NCBI RefSeq assembly: GCF_946479605.1
Contig: NZ_CAMLGT010000070.1
Location: forward strand, 1-14,679
Direction of reading: 5' to 3'
Source: an uncultured Lacibacter sp.
GTDB lineage: Bacteria; Bacteroidota; Bacteroidia; Chitinophagales; Chitinophagaceae
DNA: 14,679 nucleotides
Shown here: in pieces, positions 1-7,317 of the stretch
How positions within the stretch are numbered: position 1 is the stretch's first letter
Layout: every line of letters starts with the position of its first letter
Notes under the pieces: generated by a model
What the model was told of the DNA's origin: nothing
Seen by the model: the letters and a program-made list of their open reading frames with translations, nothing else
The model's database searches: none
Translations under genes and position numbers: made by a program

Positions 1-214
1 GGGCCTGGTATTCATTAATACGTTTGGTAAATTTTCCGGTACAAAGAATCAGTAAACCAGTTGCCAGCGGATCAAGCGTACCTGCATGCCCCACTTTTTT
101 TATTTTGATGGTATTACGCACTTTTGCCACCACATCATGCGATGTCCATTCCAATGGTTTATCAACCAGAATCACTTGTCCCTCTGTAAAAATGGTTTGT
201 ACTTCCTGTTTCAT
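1..214 (-). CDS. truB: tRNA pseudouridine(55) synthase TruB, N-terminal fragment
   Basis: TruB converts U55 of elongator tRNAs to pseudouridine in the T-loop, in the cytoplasm. Only the first 71 codons are inside the window; the rest lies beyond the left edge. The visible part carries the family's VDKP motif (residues 18-21), the TSHDVV segment and the catalytic-loop motif GTLDPLATG (residues 45-53). D48 is in the position of the catalytic aspartate. I chose the ATG at 214 because the VDKP motif then falls at the usual distance from the N-terminus. The gene follows the DUF58 gene on the same strand after 154 bases with no clear terminator, so both read-through and its own promoter are possible. 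Identification is firm; completeness cannot be judged. Confidence 0.95.
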   Translation of the reverse strand, partial: MKQEVQTIFTEGQVILVDKPLEWTSHDVVAKVRNTIKIKKVGHAGTLDPLATGLLILCTGKFTKRINEYQA

Positions 215-222
215 GTAGTGGG

Positions 223-230
223 CAAAGGTA
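223..230 (-). promoter_or_regulatory. possible -7 box of a truB promoter
   Basis: On the minus strand TACCTTTG matches the Bacteroidota -7 consensus TAnnTTTG and ends eight bases before the truB ATG. No TTTG-like -33 box is found 19-21 bases further upstream, so this is a half-match. If real, the transcript would start within a few bases of the start codon. Confidence 0.3.
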
Positions 231-368
231 GGGATGAGGAATGAATGATGAGCGATGCGTAATTAGTTGTGTAGGTTTCCAGTTTCCTGTTTCTGGTTCT
301 TTGCATCTTGAACCTTGTTCCTTTTTTGGATTTTGTGTATTGGATTTTCTTTCTTGTGCCTTACACTT

Positions 369-1748
369 TTATATCGCCTGTCTTGTCTTTATCTCAATGT
401 ATTTATTGATGGTGTTTACCGTAACATTTTCCGGTGCTGAGAGTATGCTGAGGATGCCGGCATTCTGAAGTTCTTTTACGATGAGTTGTTTTTCGTGCAT
501 GTACTTGCCGGCAATGGTCTTTACATACAGGTCTTCAATATCTTCCACCTCCTGCCCTGCTACCTGCTTCAATTCCGTGTTTTCAAAAAACACCACCAGT
601 AGCAAATGATATTTGGCAATGCGTTTCAGGTATTGCATCTGTCGCTGCATGCCTGTTAATGATTCAAAATTTGTAAAGAGTATAAGCAGGCTGCGTTGCT
701 TTACGGATGCCCTTATTCTGGTATAGAGTAATTCAAAATCGGATTCAAGGAATGCTGTTTGCTGGTTGTATAACAGTTGCAATACTTTTTCCAGCTGTAC
801 AGGTTTACGGTCGGCAGCTAATACCGATCCCATTTTATTACTGAACGTAACAAGCCCGAAACGATCCTGTTTGTGCAATGCTACATTACACATCACCAGA
901 CTGGCATTAATGGCATAGTCGAGCAATGTAAGATCATTGAACGGCATTTTCATTAAGCGACCTTTATCAATAATGCAATACACCTGCTGGCTTTTTTCAT
1001 CGGTATAAGAGTTTACCATCAAGGCACCCTTGCGTGCAGTGGCTTTCCAGTTGAGTGTGCGTACATCATCGCCCTGCACATATTCTTTCACCTGTTCAAA
1101 TTCCATACTGTGCCCGATCTTGCGCAGACGTTTATTACCACTTTCTTTTGTTTGTGCAGCTTCTGCATGCAACTGGTATTGCCGCATACGGATGAACGAA
1201 GGATAAACAGGCACCATTGTTTCACCGGCTCCTGTAAATTTCCTTTCCAGCAAACCAAGCAAAGAATGAAAAAATACCTGCACTTTTCCAAAATGATATT
1301 CTCCACGTTCTACCGGACGGAGATGATAAGCAATATCATGGCTTTGTCCTGTTTTCAGTTTTAATTGAATGGAAAAATCTCTTCGCTGAAACTGCATGGG
1401 CAATTCATCAATCACTTCTATGTTCACAGGAAACGGGTAACGGTTCTGTACAAGAATATGCACGGGGTTTTCATCGCCATTACTTAAACGTTCAGGAAGC
1501 TTGCGTTCAATAACCGGCTTGCGGTTGAGTGCAAACAAAAAAAACAGATCAGCTGCCAACGCAACCATCAGCAATAAAAAGAATAGCAGTGCTATTGATT
1601 CAAATACAGTAAAAAAGAAAGCAATCAGGAACAGCGCAATGTTTACTGCCAGCAGTTGAAAGAAACGTGTACGGATGTACAGGCTCTTCAGCACAAAATG
1701 CGACAGCAGATACATGGTTATCCCGGAAAGTAACAGCAGCCAAAACAT
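369..1748 (-). CDS. DUF58 family protein, membrane-anchored, VWA-like
   Basis: A 459-residue protein, last gene of the SpoIIM/DUF4129/DUF4350/MoxR/DUF58 operon. Three hydrophobic segments (about residues 2-20, 31-49 and 51-74) anchor it, and the remainder should be cytoplasmic. The DUF58 signature is clear at residues 212-250: EFEQVKEYVQGDDVRTLNWK followed by an ARKG segment. A von Willebrand factor A-like fold follows, but the usual DxSxS metal site reads DKGRLM at 261-266, so metal binding through that loop is doubtful. An ATG at 1787 would add 13 residues overlapping moxR; I prefer 1748 because the protein then begins with a membrane segment and the genes abut as TAAGATG. DUF58 proteins are usual partners of MoxR ATPases and are thought to act as adaptors. 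The exact role here is unknown. Confidence 0.9.
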   Translation of the reverse strand: MFWLLLLSGITMYLLSHFVLKSLYIRTRFFQLLAVNIALFLIAFFFTVFESIALLFFLLLMVALAADLFFLFALNRKPVIERKLPERLSNGDENPVHILVQNRYPFPVNIEVIDELPMQFQRRDFSIQLKLKTGQSHDIAYHLRPVERGEYHFGKVQVFFHSLLGLLERKFTGAGETMVPVYPSFIRMRQYQLHAEAAQTKESGNKRLRKIGHSMEFEQVKEYVQGDDVRTLNWKATARKGALMVNSYTDEKSQQVYCIIDKGRLMKMPFNDLTLLDYAINASLVMCNVALHKQDRFGLVTFSNKMGSVLAADRKPVQLEKVLQLLYNQQTAFLESDFELLYTRIRASVKQRSLLILFTNFESLTGMQRQMQYLKRIAKYHLLLVVFFENTELKQVAGQEVEDIEDLYVKTIAGKYMHEKQLIVKELQNAGILSILSAPENVTVNTINKYIEIKTRQAI

Positions 1749-1749
1749 C

Positions 1750-2727
1750 TTATCGTGGTATCTCCAGTGATTTAATGATGCGATCAACTAATTCATCGGC
1801 AGTAATGCCTTCCATTTCTTTTTCCGGTGTAAGGATAATACGATGGCGCAACACATGCGGCGTTACTTCAATAATATCTTCCGGTGTAATAAAGTCACGC
1901 CCACGCATAGCCGCAAACGCTTTGGAAGCTTTTACAATAGCAAGCGATGCACGTGGCGATGCACCTAAGAACAACGAAGGATTATTGCGTGTTTCATGCA
2001 CAATGCGTGCAATAAACTCCAGCAGTTTATGCTCTACAACTATCTGTCGTATTGTTTCCCTGTACTGTGCAATGTCATCAGCTGATAGTACTTTGCCGAT
2101 CTCGTTCAAAAGGAAACGGTTATCGGCCTGGTGCTGATTACTTAAAATAATGATCTCTTCTTCAAGCGATGGGTAACCCACTTCAATTTTAAACAGGAAA
2201 CGATCGAGTTGTGCTTCAGGTAAACGGTAGGTTCCTTCCTGGTCAACCGGGTTTTGTGTAGCCAATACCATAAACGGAACGTTCATGGGATAGGTTGTAC
2301 CATCAACCGTTACCTGCCGCTCTTCCATTACTTCAAACAAAGCCGATTGTGTTTTTGCCGGGGCACGGTTAATTTCATCGATCAATACTATATTGCTGAA
2401 CAGCGGTCCGGATCTAAATTGAAAGCTTGCTTCTTTTGGATTAAACACCGATGTGCCCAATACATCACTCGGCATCAGATCGGGTGTAAACTGGATGCGT
2501 GAAAATTCAGCATCAATCAGTTTCGCCATCAGTTTTGCTGACAATGTTTTTGCCACACCCGGCACACCTTCAATTAGAATATGTCCATCGGCCAATATAC
2601 CGGCAATCATCAGCTCCAGCATTTGCTCCTGCCCCACAATCACTTTACCCACAGCTTCACGAATGGAAGCAATAGCCTGGCTGAGTTGCGAAAGATCGGT
2701 ACGTTGTTGAAATAATTGATTTTCCAT
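1750..2727 (-). CDS. MoxR-family AAA+ ATPase
   Basis: A 325-residue ATPase of typical MoxR length. Walker A is GVPGVAKT (54-61), Walker B is VLIDEI (114-119), sensor 1 lies in ATQNP (156-160) and LDRF at 174-177 holds the expected arginine. A lid domain with GASPRA follows, so all catalytic elements are intact. MoxR proteins are cytoplasmic, form rings and act as chaperone-like motors on partner proteins, often together with VWA-domain adaptors. It lies 81 bases after the DUF4350 gene and one base before the DUF58 gene, which makes the DUF58 protein its probable direct partner. No consensus promoter is seen in the 81-base gap, so it is probably transcribed from upstream. The substrate cannot be inferred from the sequence. 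Confidence 0.95.
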   Translation of the reverse strand: MENQLFQQRTDLSQLSQAIASIREAVGKVIVGQEQMLELMIAGILADGHILIEGVPGVAKTLSAKLMAKLIDAEFSRIQFTPDLMPSDVLGTSVFNPKEASFQFRSGPLFSNIVLIDEINRAPAKTQSALFEVMEERQVTVDGTTYPMNVPFMVLATQNPVDQEGTYRLPEAQLDRFLFKIEVGYPSLEEEIIILSNQHQADNRFLLNEIGKVLSADDIAQYRETIRQIVVEHKLLEFIARIVHETRNNPSLFLGASPRASLAIVKASKAFAAMRGRDFITPEDIIEVTPHVLRHRIILTPEKEMEGITADELVDRIIKSLEIPR

Positions 2728-2779
2728 GAATCGCTTTATTTTATAGTCTGTTCAAAATAGTTTAAGTACGAGGTGTTGC

Positions 2780-2804
2780 AGGTACGAACTACGCCACCGT
2801 ACCT
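2780..2804. other. intercistronic hairpin between the DUF4350 and moxR genes
   Basis: AGGTACG (2780-2786) and CGTACCT (2798-2804) form a perfect 7-bp stem with an 11-base loop, just after the DUF4350 stop codon. There is no T-run on the minus strand after it, so it is not an intrinsic terminator. The element GTACGA occurs again at 2766-2771. It might be an RNA processing or stabilising hairpin inside the operon; this is inference. Confidence 0.35.
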
Positions 2805-2808
2805 CTTA

Positions 2809-4026
2809 TCATTGTTTTATGAATTGTTGCATACGGTTATTGTATTCCAGCAATTCAAGATCGGTTACTTCCGGTGAATCGTGTAACTGCTGTATGAAAT
2901 CAAAAAACTGTTTTACTTCTATTTCTTCCACTCCGCTTTTTCGTGAGAGTGATGAGAAAAACTCTGCATTCAAATGCGCCGTATTCAGGTAATACTTTGT
3001 GCGGATGTATTCCAGGAAATACGTGGTCATTTTATGTGCAATATTCTGGTTGTCTTTTTTCTGGAGGTAAAGACGGCCAATGGTTTCTACAAATGAAATA
3101 CTTGCATTGCTGTTAACCGGTTTCAGCGGAACAATGCGTTGTCTTCGTTTGCTGGCAAAAGCAAGATAGAGCACCATGAGTGCAAATCCCAGTAACAATG
3201 CCCATTTGAGCATTGGGTTTTTCAGAAACACATCAAACAACGAAAAATTCTCCTGCGGAAAACGGCCTATCCTGTAGTAATCATCCCAATAAACTGTTTT
3301 TCTTTCTGCAGGAAAATAACTGAATGCTTCTTCTGCATATTTTTTATTCTGGTTGCTTAATAAAAGGTAATTGCTGAAAGCTTCCGGATTGAGATGAAGA
3401 AAAAAGCGTCCGTTGCCATATCTGAACGAAATATAGTTTGGGCTGTTTTCATCGTTGGTGCCAAGTACGGTGGCATCAATTTCTTCGGGACGTATGAAAT
3501 GTGCATCAAAAGGATAGTAGAAGAAACCATACTGCTCAGCTTTTACAGAATCCTGTCTTACGATTTTTGCTGAAGTGTGGCGCATTGGCCCTGCTGTATC
3601 CTGCTGCTGCTGAAAAATACTTTTCATGGTAAAGTATTGCACTTTTACTCCTAAGGTATCCAGCAACTCTTTGTCAATATACTCAGCAGATAAAAATACC
3701 TGGTTGCCTTTGTATGCATATTCCAGCAATGATTCCCTGTCCGCATTACTCAGGAATATCCGTCGGCTGATGACCACATATAAACTTTGTTTGCTTCCAA
3801 CAGGGTATGCAATATCTTCTGCAAAGGGTTTGCTCACCACTTCCACATCAGTTGTGTTGTACTTATTCTGCAGCATGCTGTAAACCGTGTATGTTCCAAA
3901 CGGTTTTTTACTTTTCATGGAATAGTTATGCCGCATGTCGGGCAACTTCACCCGCTTTTTTTTGTTGCAGCCTGCAGCAATGCTGAGGATGCAGAGGAAA
4001 AGAACATATCGTAGAATGGTACTCAA
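2809..4026 (-). CDS. DUF4350 domain lipoprotein with internal membrane segment
   Basis: A 405-residue protein. The N-terminus is a lipoprotein signal with lipobox SIAAGC, the lipidated residue being C20. Residues about 40-220 match the general layout of the DUF4350 region, which in this family is thought to have a glutamine-amidotransferase-like fold. One membrane helix (273-291) is followed by a basic stretch (SKRRQRI) and a roughly 110-residue cytoplasmic tail. The start is a TTG at 4026-4024 that shares bases with the TGA of the preceding gene (TTGA). An in-frame TAA lies only three codons upstream and the next ATG would remove the signal, so TTG is the only start that fits. The run NKKKR directly after the lipid cysteine is unusual for an exported segment. 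Function unknown; operon membership suggests it is an extracytoplasmic subunit of the MoxR complex. Confidence 0.8.
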   Translation of the reverse strand: MSTILRYVLFLCILSIAAGCNKKKRVKLPDMRHNYSMKSKKPFGTYTVYSMLQNKYNTTDVEVVSKPFAEDIAYPVGSKQSLYVVISRRIFLSNADRESLLEYAYKGNQVFLSAEYIDKELLDTLGVKVQYFTMKSIFQQQQDTAGPMRHTSAKIVRQDSVKAEQYGFFYYPFDAHFIRPEEIDATVLGTNDENSPNYISFRYGNGRFFLHLNPEAFSNYLLLSNQNKKYAEEAFSYFPAERKTVYWDDYYRIGRFPQENFSLFDVFLKNPMLKWALLLGFALMVLYLAFASKRRQRIVPLKPVNSNASISFVETIGRLYLQKKDNQNIAHKMTTYFLEYIRTKYYLNTAHLNAEFFSSLSRKSGVEEIEVKQFFDFIQQLHDSPEVTDLELLEYNNRMQQFIKQ

Positions 4027-4838
4027 ATCTGTTTAATGCTTTGTTGAAACTGTTCAAACTCTTTTTTTACCGGCTCAAAAACATCTTCTGCAATTTCAAA
4101 ATCGCCATACCAGGCATAATCGTAATGCAGCGTAACACGTGCAAACGCATTTTTCAATTGTGGTTTCGAAAGTTCCCTTACGTATTGGTAATTGGTTTTA
4201 TCGGGTGAAAGAATGAGCCATTGTTTTTCTGCAAGCCTGTTGAGCGTTTGCAGGTACAAATAACGCACTGCCAGCCGGTAATTTTTTTCTTTGATGGCAA
4301 GCTGCAACTGTTTTTCAAGATACTGATCATCCGTAATGTGCTCCTCTTCCACGTCCAGCTGATTATTTCGTACTGGTGAAGTAAACAGCCCACGATCCGA
4401 AAGGAAGATGCGGTACAGTACAAACAGCAATGCCCCGATCAGTAAGGCCCACAAAAGAATTTCAATGATGCGGAAAATTGAAAAGGCACGGCTTACATTT
4501 ACCTCTTCATCAGGCTTTTTCTTGCGGCCTTCTTCCTGTTCTTCTTTCTGGATAACCCTGAGGGAGCTGTCCAGGTTTCTCATATAACTGAAATCTTTTT
4601 GCGATCGCATGCTCCGGATACTGTCTGCCGGATAGGTCCATGCCGATCGTTGTAATGCTGTATCACTGATCCTGTTGTCATCGTCACGTTCATACTCATC
4701 GTAAATAGAAGTATCAACGACAGCTTCGTCAACTGTTGTTACCGTATCAACTGTTACTTCCTGTGCAAACAGTTTACTGTTGCAAAAACAAGCAATCAGC
4801 AAAAAGAACAGGAAGTGAAAAGAAGATCGTTTACTCAT
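4023..4838 (-). CDS. DUF4129 domain membrane protein
   Basis: A 271-residue protein. A signal peptide (hydrophobic 8-20, likely cleavage after A25 in LFA-QE) is followed by an Asp/Glu-rich, low-complexity periplasmic stretch to about residue 115, a membrane helix at about 122-145, and a C-terminal DUF4129 domain. The domain shows the family pattern of a YLYLQTLNRLAE helix (193-204), SPDKTNYQYVREL (211-223) and YDYAWYGDFEI (239-249). By topology the DUF4129 domain lies in the cytoplasm. In other proteins this domain forms the tail of membrane-bound transglutaminase-like proteins; there is no transglutaminase domain here. Its ATG overlaps the stop of the SpoIIM gene (ATGA) and its TGA overlaps the DUF4350 start, which points to translational coupling and a fixed subunit ratio. 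Confidence 0.85.
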   Translation of the reverse strand: MSKRSSFHFLFFLLIACFCNSKLFAQEVTVDTVTTVDEAVVDTSIYDEYERDDDNRISDTALQRSAWTYPADSIRSMRSQKDFSYMRNLDSSLRVIQKEEQEEGRKKKPDEEVNVSRAFSIFRIIEILLWALLIGALLFVLYRIFLSDRGLFTSPVRNNQLDVEEEHITDDQYLEKQLQLAIKEKNYRLAVRYLYLQTLNRLAEKQWLILSPDKTNYQYVRELSKPQLKNAFARVTLHYDYAWYGDFEIAEDVFEPVKKEFEQFQQSIKQI

Positions 4839-5842
4839 GCGGCCACTTTTTCTGCAAATACGGGATCGTTTTTAATTCTTTTTTCGAGGCGGATGGGATA
4901 GATTACGAAATACCATACAATAAACAGGAATGACACTGCCAGTATGCTGATGCTTACAGGAACAGGTAATGATACATTTGTTGTTCTGTCGAATGCATTT
5001 GAACTGAGCCGTGTAATATAGCTTTCAAGAAATGCAGCAAGTATGGTAATGGGCACAAGGCTCACACATATTTTCATGGCATCCTTCACGCCCCGCTTAA
5101 ACGATATCCAGCGTGAAAAAGTTCCCGGGAACAACAGGCTTTTTGCCAGCACAAAACCGGCGCATGCTTCAATGATCATTCCCGAAATTTCAAGTGTACC
5201 ATGTATCCATATCACCAGTACACTTTGCCAGCCAAGGCCTTTTGCAAAGAACATGTATTGAAACGTGCCCACCATAATGGAGTTGGTGAAGAAAAGATAC
5301 AATGTGCCAATACCAAACAGCACACCGCCAATCACCATCATAAAGCCAACACGAATGTTGTTAAATGCAATCTGCACCCACATAGTAAATCTGCTGGGGC
5401 TGCTGTACACACCAAACGGATCGCCTTTTTCAATGTTTTCCTCTGTCATCGCCACATAATCTTCACCCAACACTCCTTTTACAAATTCATCGTCTTTCAT
5501 GCACGACAACACACCCATTGTAAAAAGCAACGCAAAGAACAGGAAACTGTACAGGAACATGCGGTGATGCTTGCGGAACATGAGTGGCAGTTCATATTTC
5601 CAGAAGGTGATGAGCCTTGAAAACCGTTGTTTCCTGTTTTGATAAATGGTTTGATAGATACTTACAGCAAGGCTGTTGATCCAACGTGTAACTTTACTGT
5701 GCGGATAAAATGTTTTGGAATAACTCAAATCATCAAGCAGGGTAATAAACCTGTCTGCCATCTGATCGGGGTCTTCGGTTTGCAGATATTGGTACTCGTT
5801 CCACTTCTGCGCATTTTTTTTAATAAAAAGTGCTTCTCTCAT
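4835..5842 (-). CDS. SpoIIM/DUF95 (stage II sporulation protein M-like) membrane protein
   Basis: A 335-residue protein and first gene of the operon. A cytoplasmic N-terminal region of about 90 residues precedes five or six membrane segments (about 95-113, 164-186, 188-205, 207-235, 255-276 and 296-315). The family signature is WIHGTLEISG (212-221), like the HG-x-LE motif of SpoIIM proteins. Between the first two helices is a loop of about 50 residues containing SPSRFTMW and a conserved-looking NNIRVGF segment (161-167). The name comes from the Bacillus engulfment protein, but this organism is not expected to sporulate; here the protein is better read as the polytopic membrane core of the MoxR/DUF58 complex. 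No consensus promoter is seen in the 92 bases upstream, which are shared with the divergent RDD gene. Confidence 0.88.
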   Translation of the reverse strand: MREALFIKKNAQKWNEYQYLQTEDPDQMADRFITLLDDLSYSKTFYPHSKVTRWINSLAVSIYQTIYQNRKQRFSRLITFWKYELPLMFRKHHRMFLYSFLFFALLFTMGVLSCMKDDEFVKGVLGEDYVAMTEENIEKGDPFGVYSSPSRFTMWVQIAFNNIRVGFMMVIGGVLFGIGTLYLFFTNSIMVGTFQYMFFAKGLGWQSVLVIWIHGTLEISGMIIEACAGFVLAKSLLFPGTFSRWISFKRGVKDAMKICVSLVPITILAAFLESYITRLSSNAFDRTTNVSLPVPVSISILAVSFLFIVWYFVIYPIRLEKRIKNDPVFAEKVAA

Positions 5843-5934
5843 AGTGAGTCAGAAATTGAAAATAGCAAGTAATTTTTAATTACAGCCATCTGTGGAAGAA
5901 ATTATTCCGTTATTTTACAAACAGAAATAACTGT
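5843..5934. promoter_or_regulatory. AT-rich divergent intergenic region between the SpoIIM and RDD genes
   Basis: Both flanking genes start here in opposite directions, so promoters for the two halves of the MoxR-type cluster should lie in these 92 bases. I find no good TTTG/TAnnTTTG pair in either direction; the nearest is TATTTTAC on the plus strand. GTAATT and AATTAC around 5869-5883 form a 6-bp dyad that could be an operator, but it is in very AT-rich DNA and may be chance. Confidence 0.35.
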
Positions 5935-6717
5935 ATGTCAAACGTACTCATCAGTACACCTTTTAATATTGCACTCGATTTTGAGATTGCGCCTTTCATT
6001 AAGCGTTTGCTGGCGTATTTTCTCGATCTGGCGATTATGGTAGCTTATGCCGTGCTGATGCGTTATATTTTATATGATGGGTTACAGTTAGATGGTGATT
6101 TTGCTTTTGGTGTTGATCTGTTTTTAGTAACTCTTCCCCTCCTGCTTTACCATCCTGTTTTTGAGATCATCTTTCATGGACAAAGCCCTGGTAAAATGGC
6201 TGCAGGCATCAGGGTAATGAGTGTTGAAGGCGGCGATCCAACCATCAGCCAGTATTTGTTGCGCTGGTTCTTTCGTGTGTGGGAATGGCCGCTGGTGTTT
6301 TCCTTTGTGCTTCCGGGTTTCTGGATAATGTACCAGCTCATCTTTGTGGGTATGCTGGGTATTATTGTGGTGATCATTATAGCTGTTACTGCAAAAAATC
6401 AACGACTTGGCGATCTTGCAGCAAACACGGCTATAGTAAGTACAAAAATCCAAAGCTCTATTCATGATACGGTGTTTATGGAAATAACACAAAAGAACTA
6501 TGCGGTAAAATTTCCTGAGGTGCTAAAGCTGAGCGACAGGGATATTAATACCATTAAAACAGTGTTGAACGAAGCCTACAAGCGTAATAATTATGAAACA
6601 GCCCACCGTATAGCCGGAAGAATTAAAGCCGTGTTGAAGGTGGAAAGCGATATGGAAGTGGATGTTTTTTTACAACAACTGATAGCCGATTACAATTATC
6701 TGGCAACAAAAGAATAA
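5935..6717 (+). CDS. RDD family membrane protein with C-terminal cytoplasmic extension
   Basis: A 260-residue protein. The RDD domain fills residues 20-170: R24 and D31 sit in the first membrane helix (RLLAYFLD), SPGK follows the second helix (84-87), and KNQRLGDLAAN (154-164) closes the domain with the last conserved aspartate, D160. Hydrophobic segments lie at about 27-46, 58-80 and 117-152. A soluble tail of about 90 residues follows, helical in appearance, with an AHRIAGRI segment. Some RDD proteins have been described as ion antiporters, but here the neighbours (SpoIIM, DUF4129, DUF4350, MoxR, DUF58) suggest a subunit or assembly role in that complex. It is transcribed divergently from the operon and ends at a strong terminator. 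Confidence 0.9.
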   Translation: MSNVLISTPFNIALDFEIAPFIKRLLAYFLDLAIMVAYAVLMRYILYDGLQLDGDFAFGVDLFLVTLPLLLYHPVFEIIFHGQSPGKMAAGIRVMSVEGGDPTISQYLLRWFFRVWEWPLVFSFVLPGFWIMYQLIFVGMLGIIVVIIIAVTAKNQRLGDLAANTAIVSTKIQSSIHDTVFMEITQKNYAVKFPEVLKLSDRDINTIKTVLNEAYKRNNYETAHRIAGRIKAVLKVESDMEVDVFLQQLIADYNYLATKE

Positions 6718-6747
6718 AAAAACGCTTCTTTTCAGAAGCGTTTTTTT
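6716..6747. terminator. bidirectional terminator between the RDD and DUF5362-like genes
   Basis: CGCTTCT (6723-6729) and AGAAGCG (6734-6740) form a perfect stem with a TTTC loop, flanked by seven A on the left and seven T on the right. It therefore works as an intrinsic terminator in both directions, between two convergent genes. Confidence 0.92.
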
Positions 6748-6758
6748 ATTGAGGATTT

Positions 6759-7208
6759 TTATTTCATGAGTGAAGCAAACATGCTGAAAATGAAAATAAG
6801 TGCATAAAACGATAAGAAGACGATGGTCATAATTCCCATGAATTTAAAACAGGATTTCAGGCTGCTGAAAGAAGAGTTTAAAACATCCTGATTGTTTTCA
6901 TACAACGCCCTTTTCATTCTTACAGAAAACCGATACATATACAAACAAGGAAAAAAATACAACAGGGCAATTGCCAGGTAAAGAAGTGTAATAAAAATAG
7001 ACATTCCGCCAGCCATCATTTCATTATTGCTCCAACCAGGTATTGATGCCAGCATTGTTCCGGCAAACAGGGCAGCAATAACAATAAATCCGGTAATGAT
7101 AAAACCAACAATTGAGAGAAACTTACCCCATTTGGCAGTTTCGGCTAAAAAGCGGCTGGATACTTCTTCCACTTCCAGCTTAAACAGTGTTGATTCGTTT
7201 TGATCCAT
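6759..7208 (-). CDS. DUF5362-like small membrane protein
   Basis: A 149-residue protein. A short polar N-terminus (1-20) and an amphipathic stretch (FLAETAKWGKF) precede three hydrophobic regions at about 29-56, 68-92 and 121-147. The segment LYFFPCLYMYRFSVRMKRAL (83-102) has the aromatic-rich, then basic, pattern I associate with DUF5362 proteins of Bacteroidota; that family match is from memory. No catalytic motif is seen, and no function is known. It stands alone between two terminators, so it should have its own promoter in the 63 bases upstream; the best -7 match there is TATATTTA on the minus strand, which lacks the final G and a -33 box. It could be a membrane-stress or envelope-adaptation protein, but nothing in the sequence shows this. 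Confidence 0.75.
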   Translation of the reverse strand: MDQNESTLFKLEVEEVSSRFLAETAKWGKFLSIVGFIITGFIVIAALFAGTMLASIPGWSNNEMMAGGMSIFITLLYLAIALLYFFPCLYMYRFSVRMKRALYENNQDVLNSSFSSLKSCFKFMGIMTIVFLSFYALIFIFSMFASLMK

Positions 7209-7271
7209 ACAGTTAGATTTTTTGGTGAGTTATAAATATAAAAATTGATCTGTAAAACTTCTGCGCTATAA

Positions 7272-7301
7272 GAAAAGCCGCTTCTGCAGAAGCGGCTTTT
7301 C
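7272..7301 (-). terminator. terminator after the CCC-motif gene pair
   Basis: A perfect 30-base palindrome with half-site GAAAAGCCGCTTCTG; the T-rich end on the minus strand (CTTTTCTTATA) follows the stem. It begins 16 bases after the stop codon of the upstream CCC-motif gene and separates that unit from the DUF5362-like gene. The loop would be the central few bases of the palindrome. It may also act on plus-strand transcripts. Confidence 0.85.
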
Positions 7302-7317
7302 AGTATGATTATATTGA

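Noticed and set aside
215..368. Short inverted repeats (CCAG/CTGG and GGTTC/GAACC) and the repeated GGATTTT between the DUF58 gene and truB
   Set aside because: Stems of 4-5 bp with 10-base loops and no T-run; expected by chance in this composition.
1749..1787. Earlier start for the DUF58 gene at 1787
   Set aside because: The 13 extra residues overlap moxR and would precede a natural membrane-segment start; the ATG at 1748 follows the moxR stop by one base.
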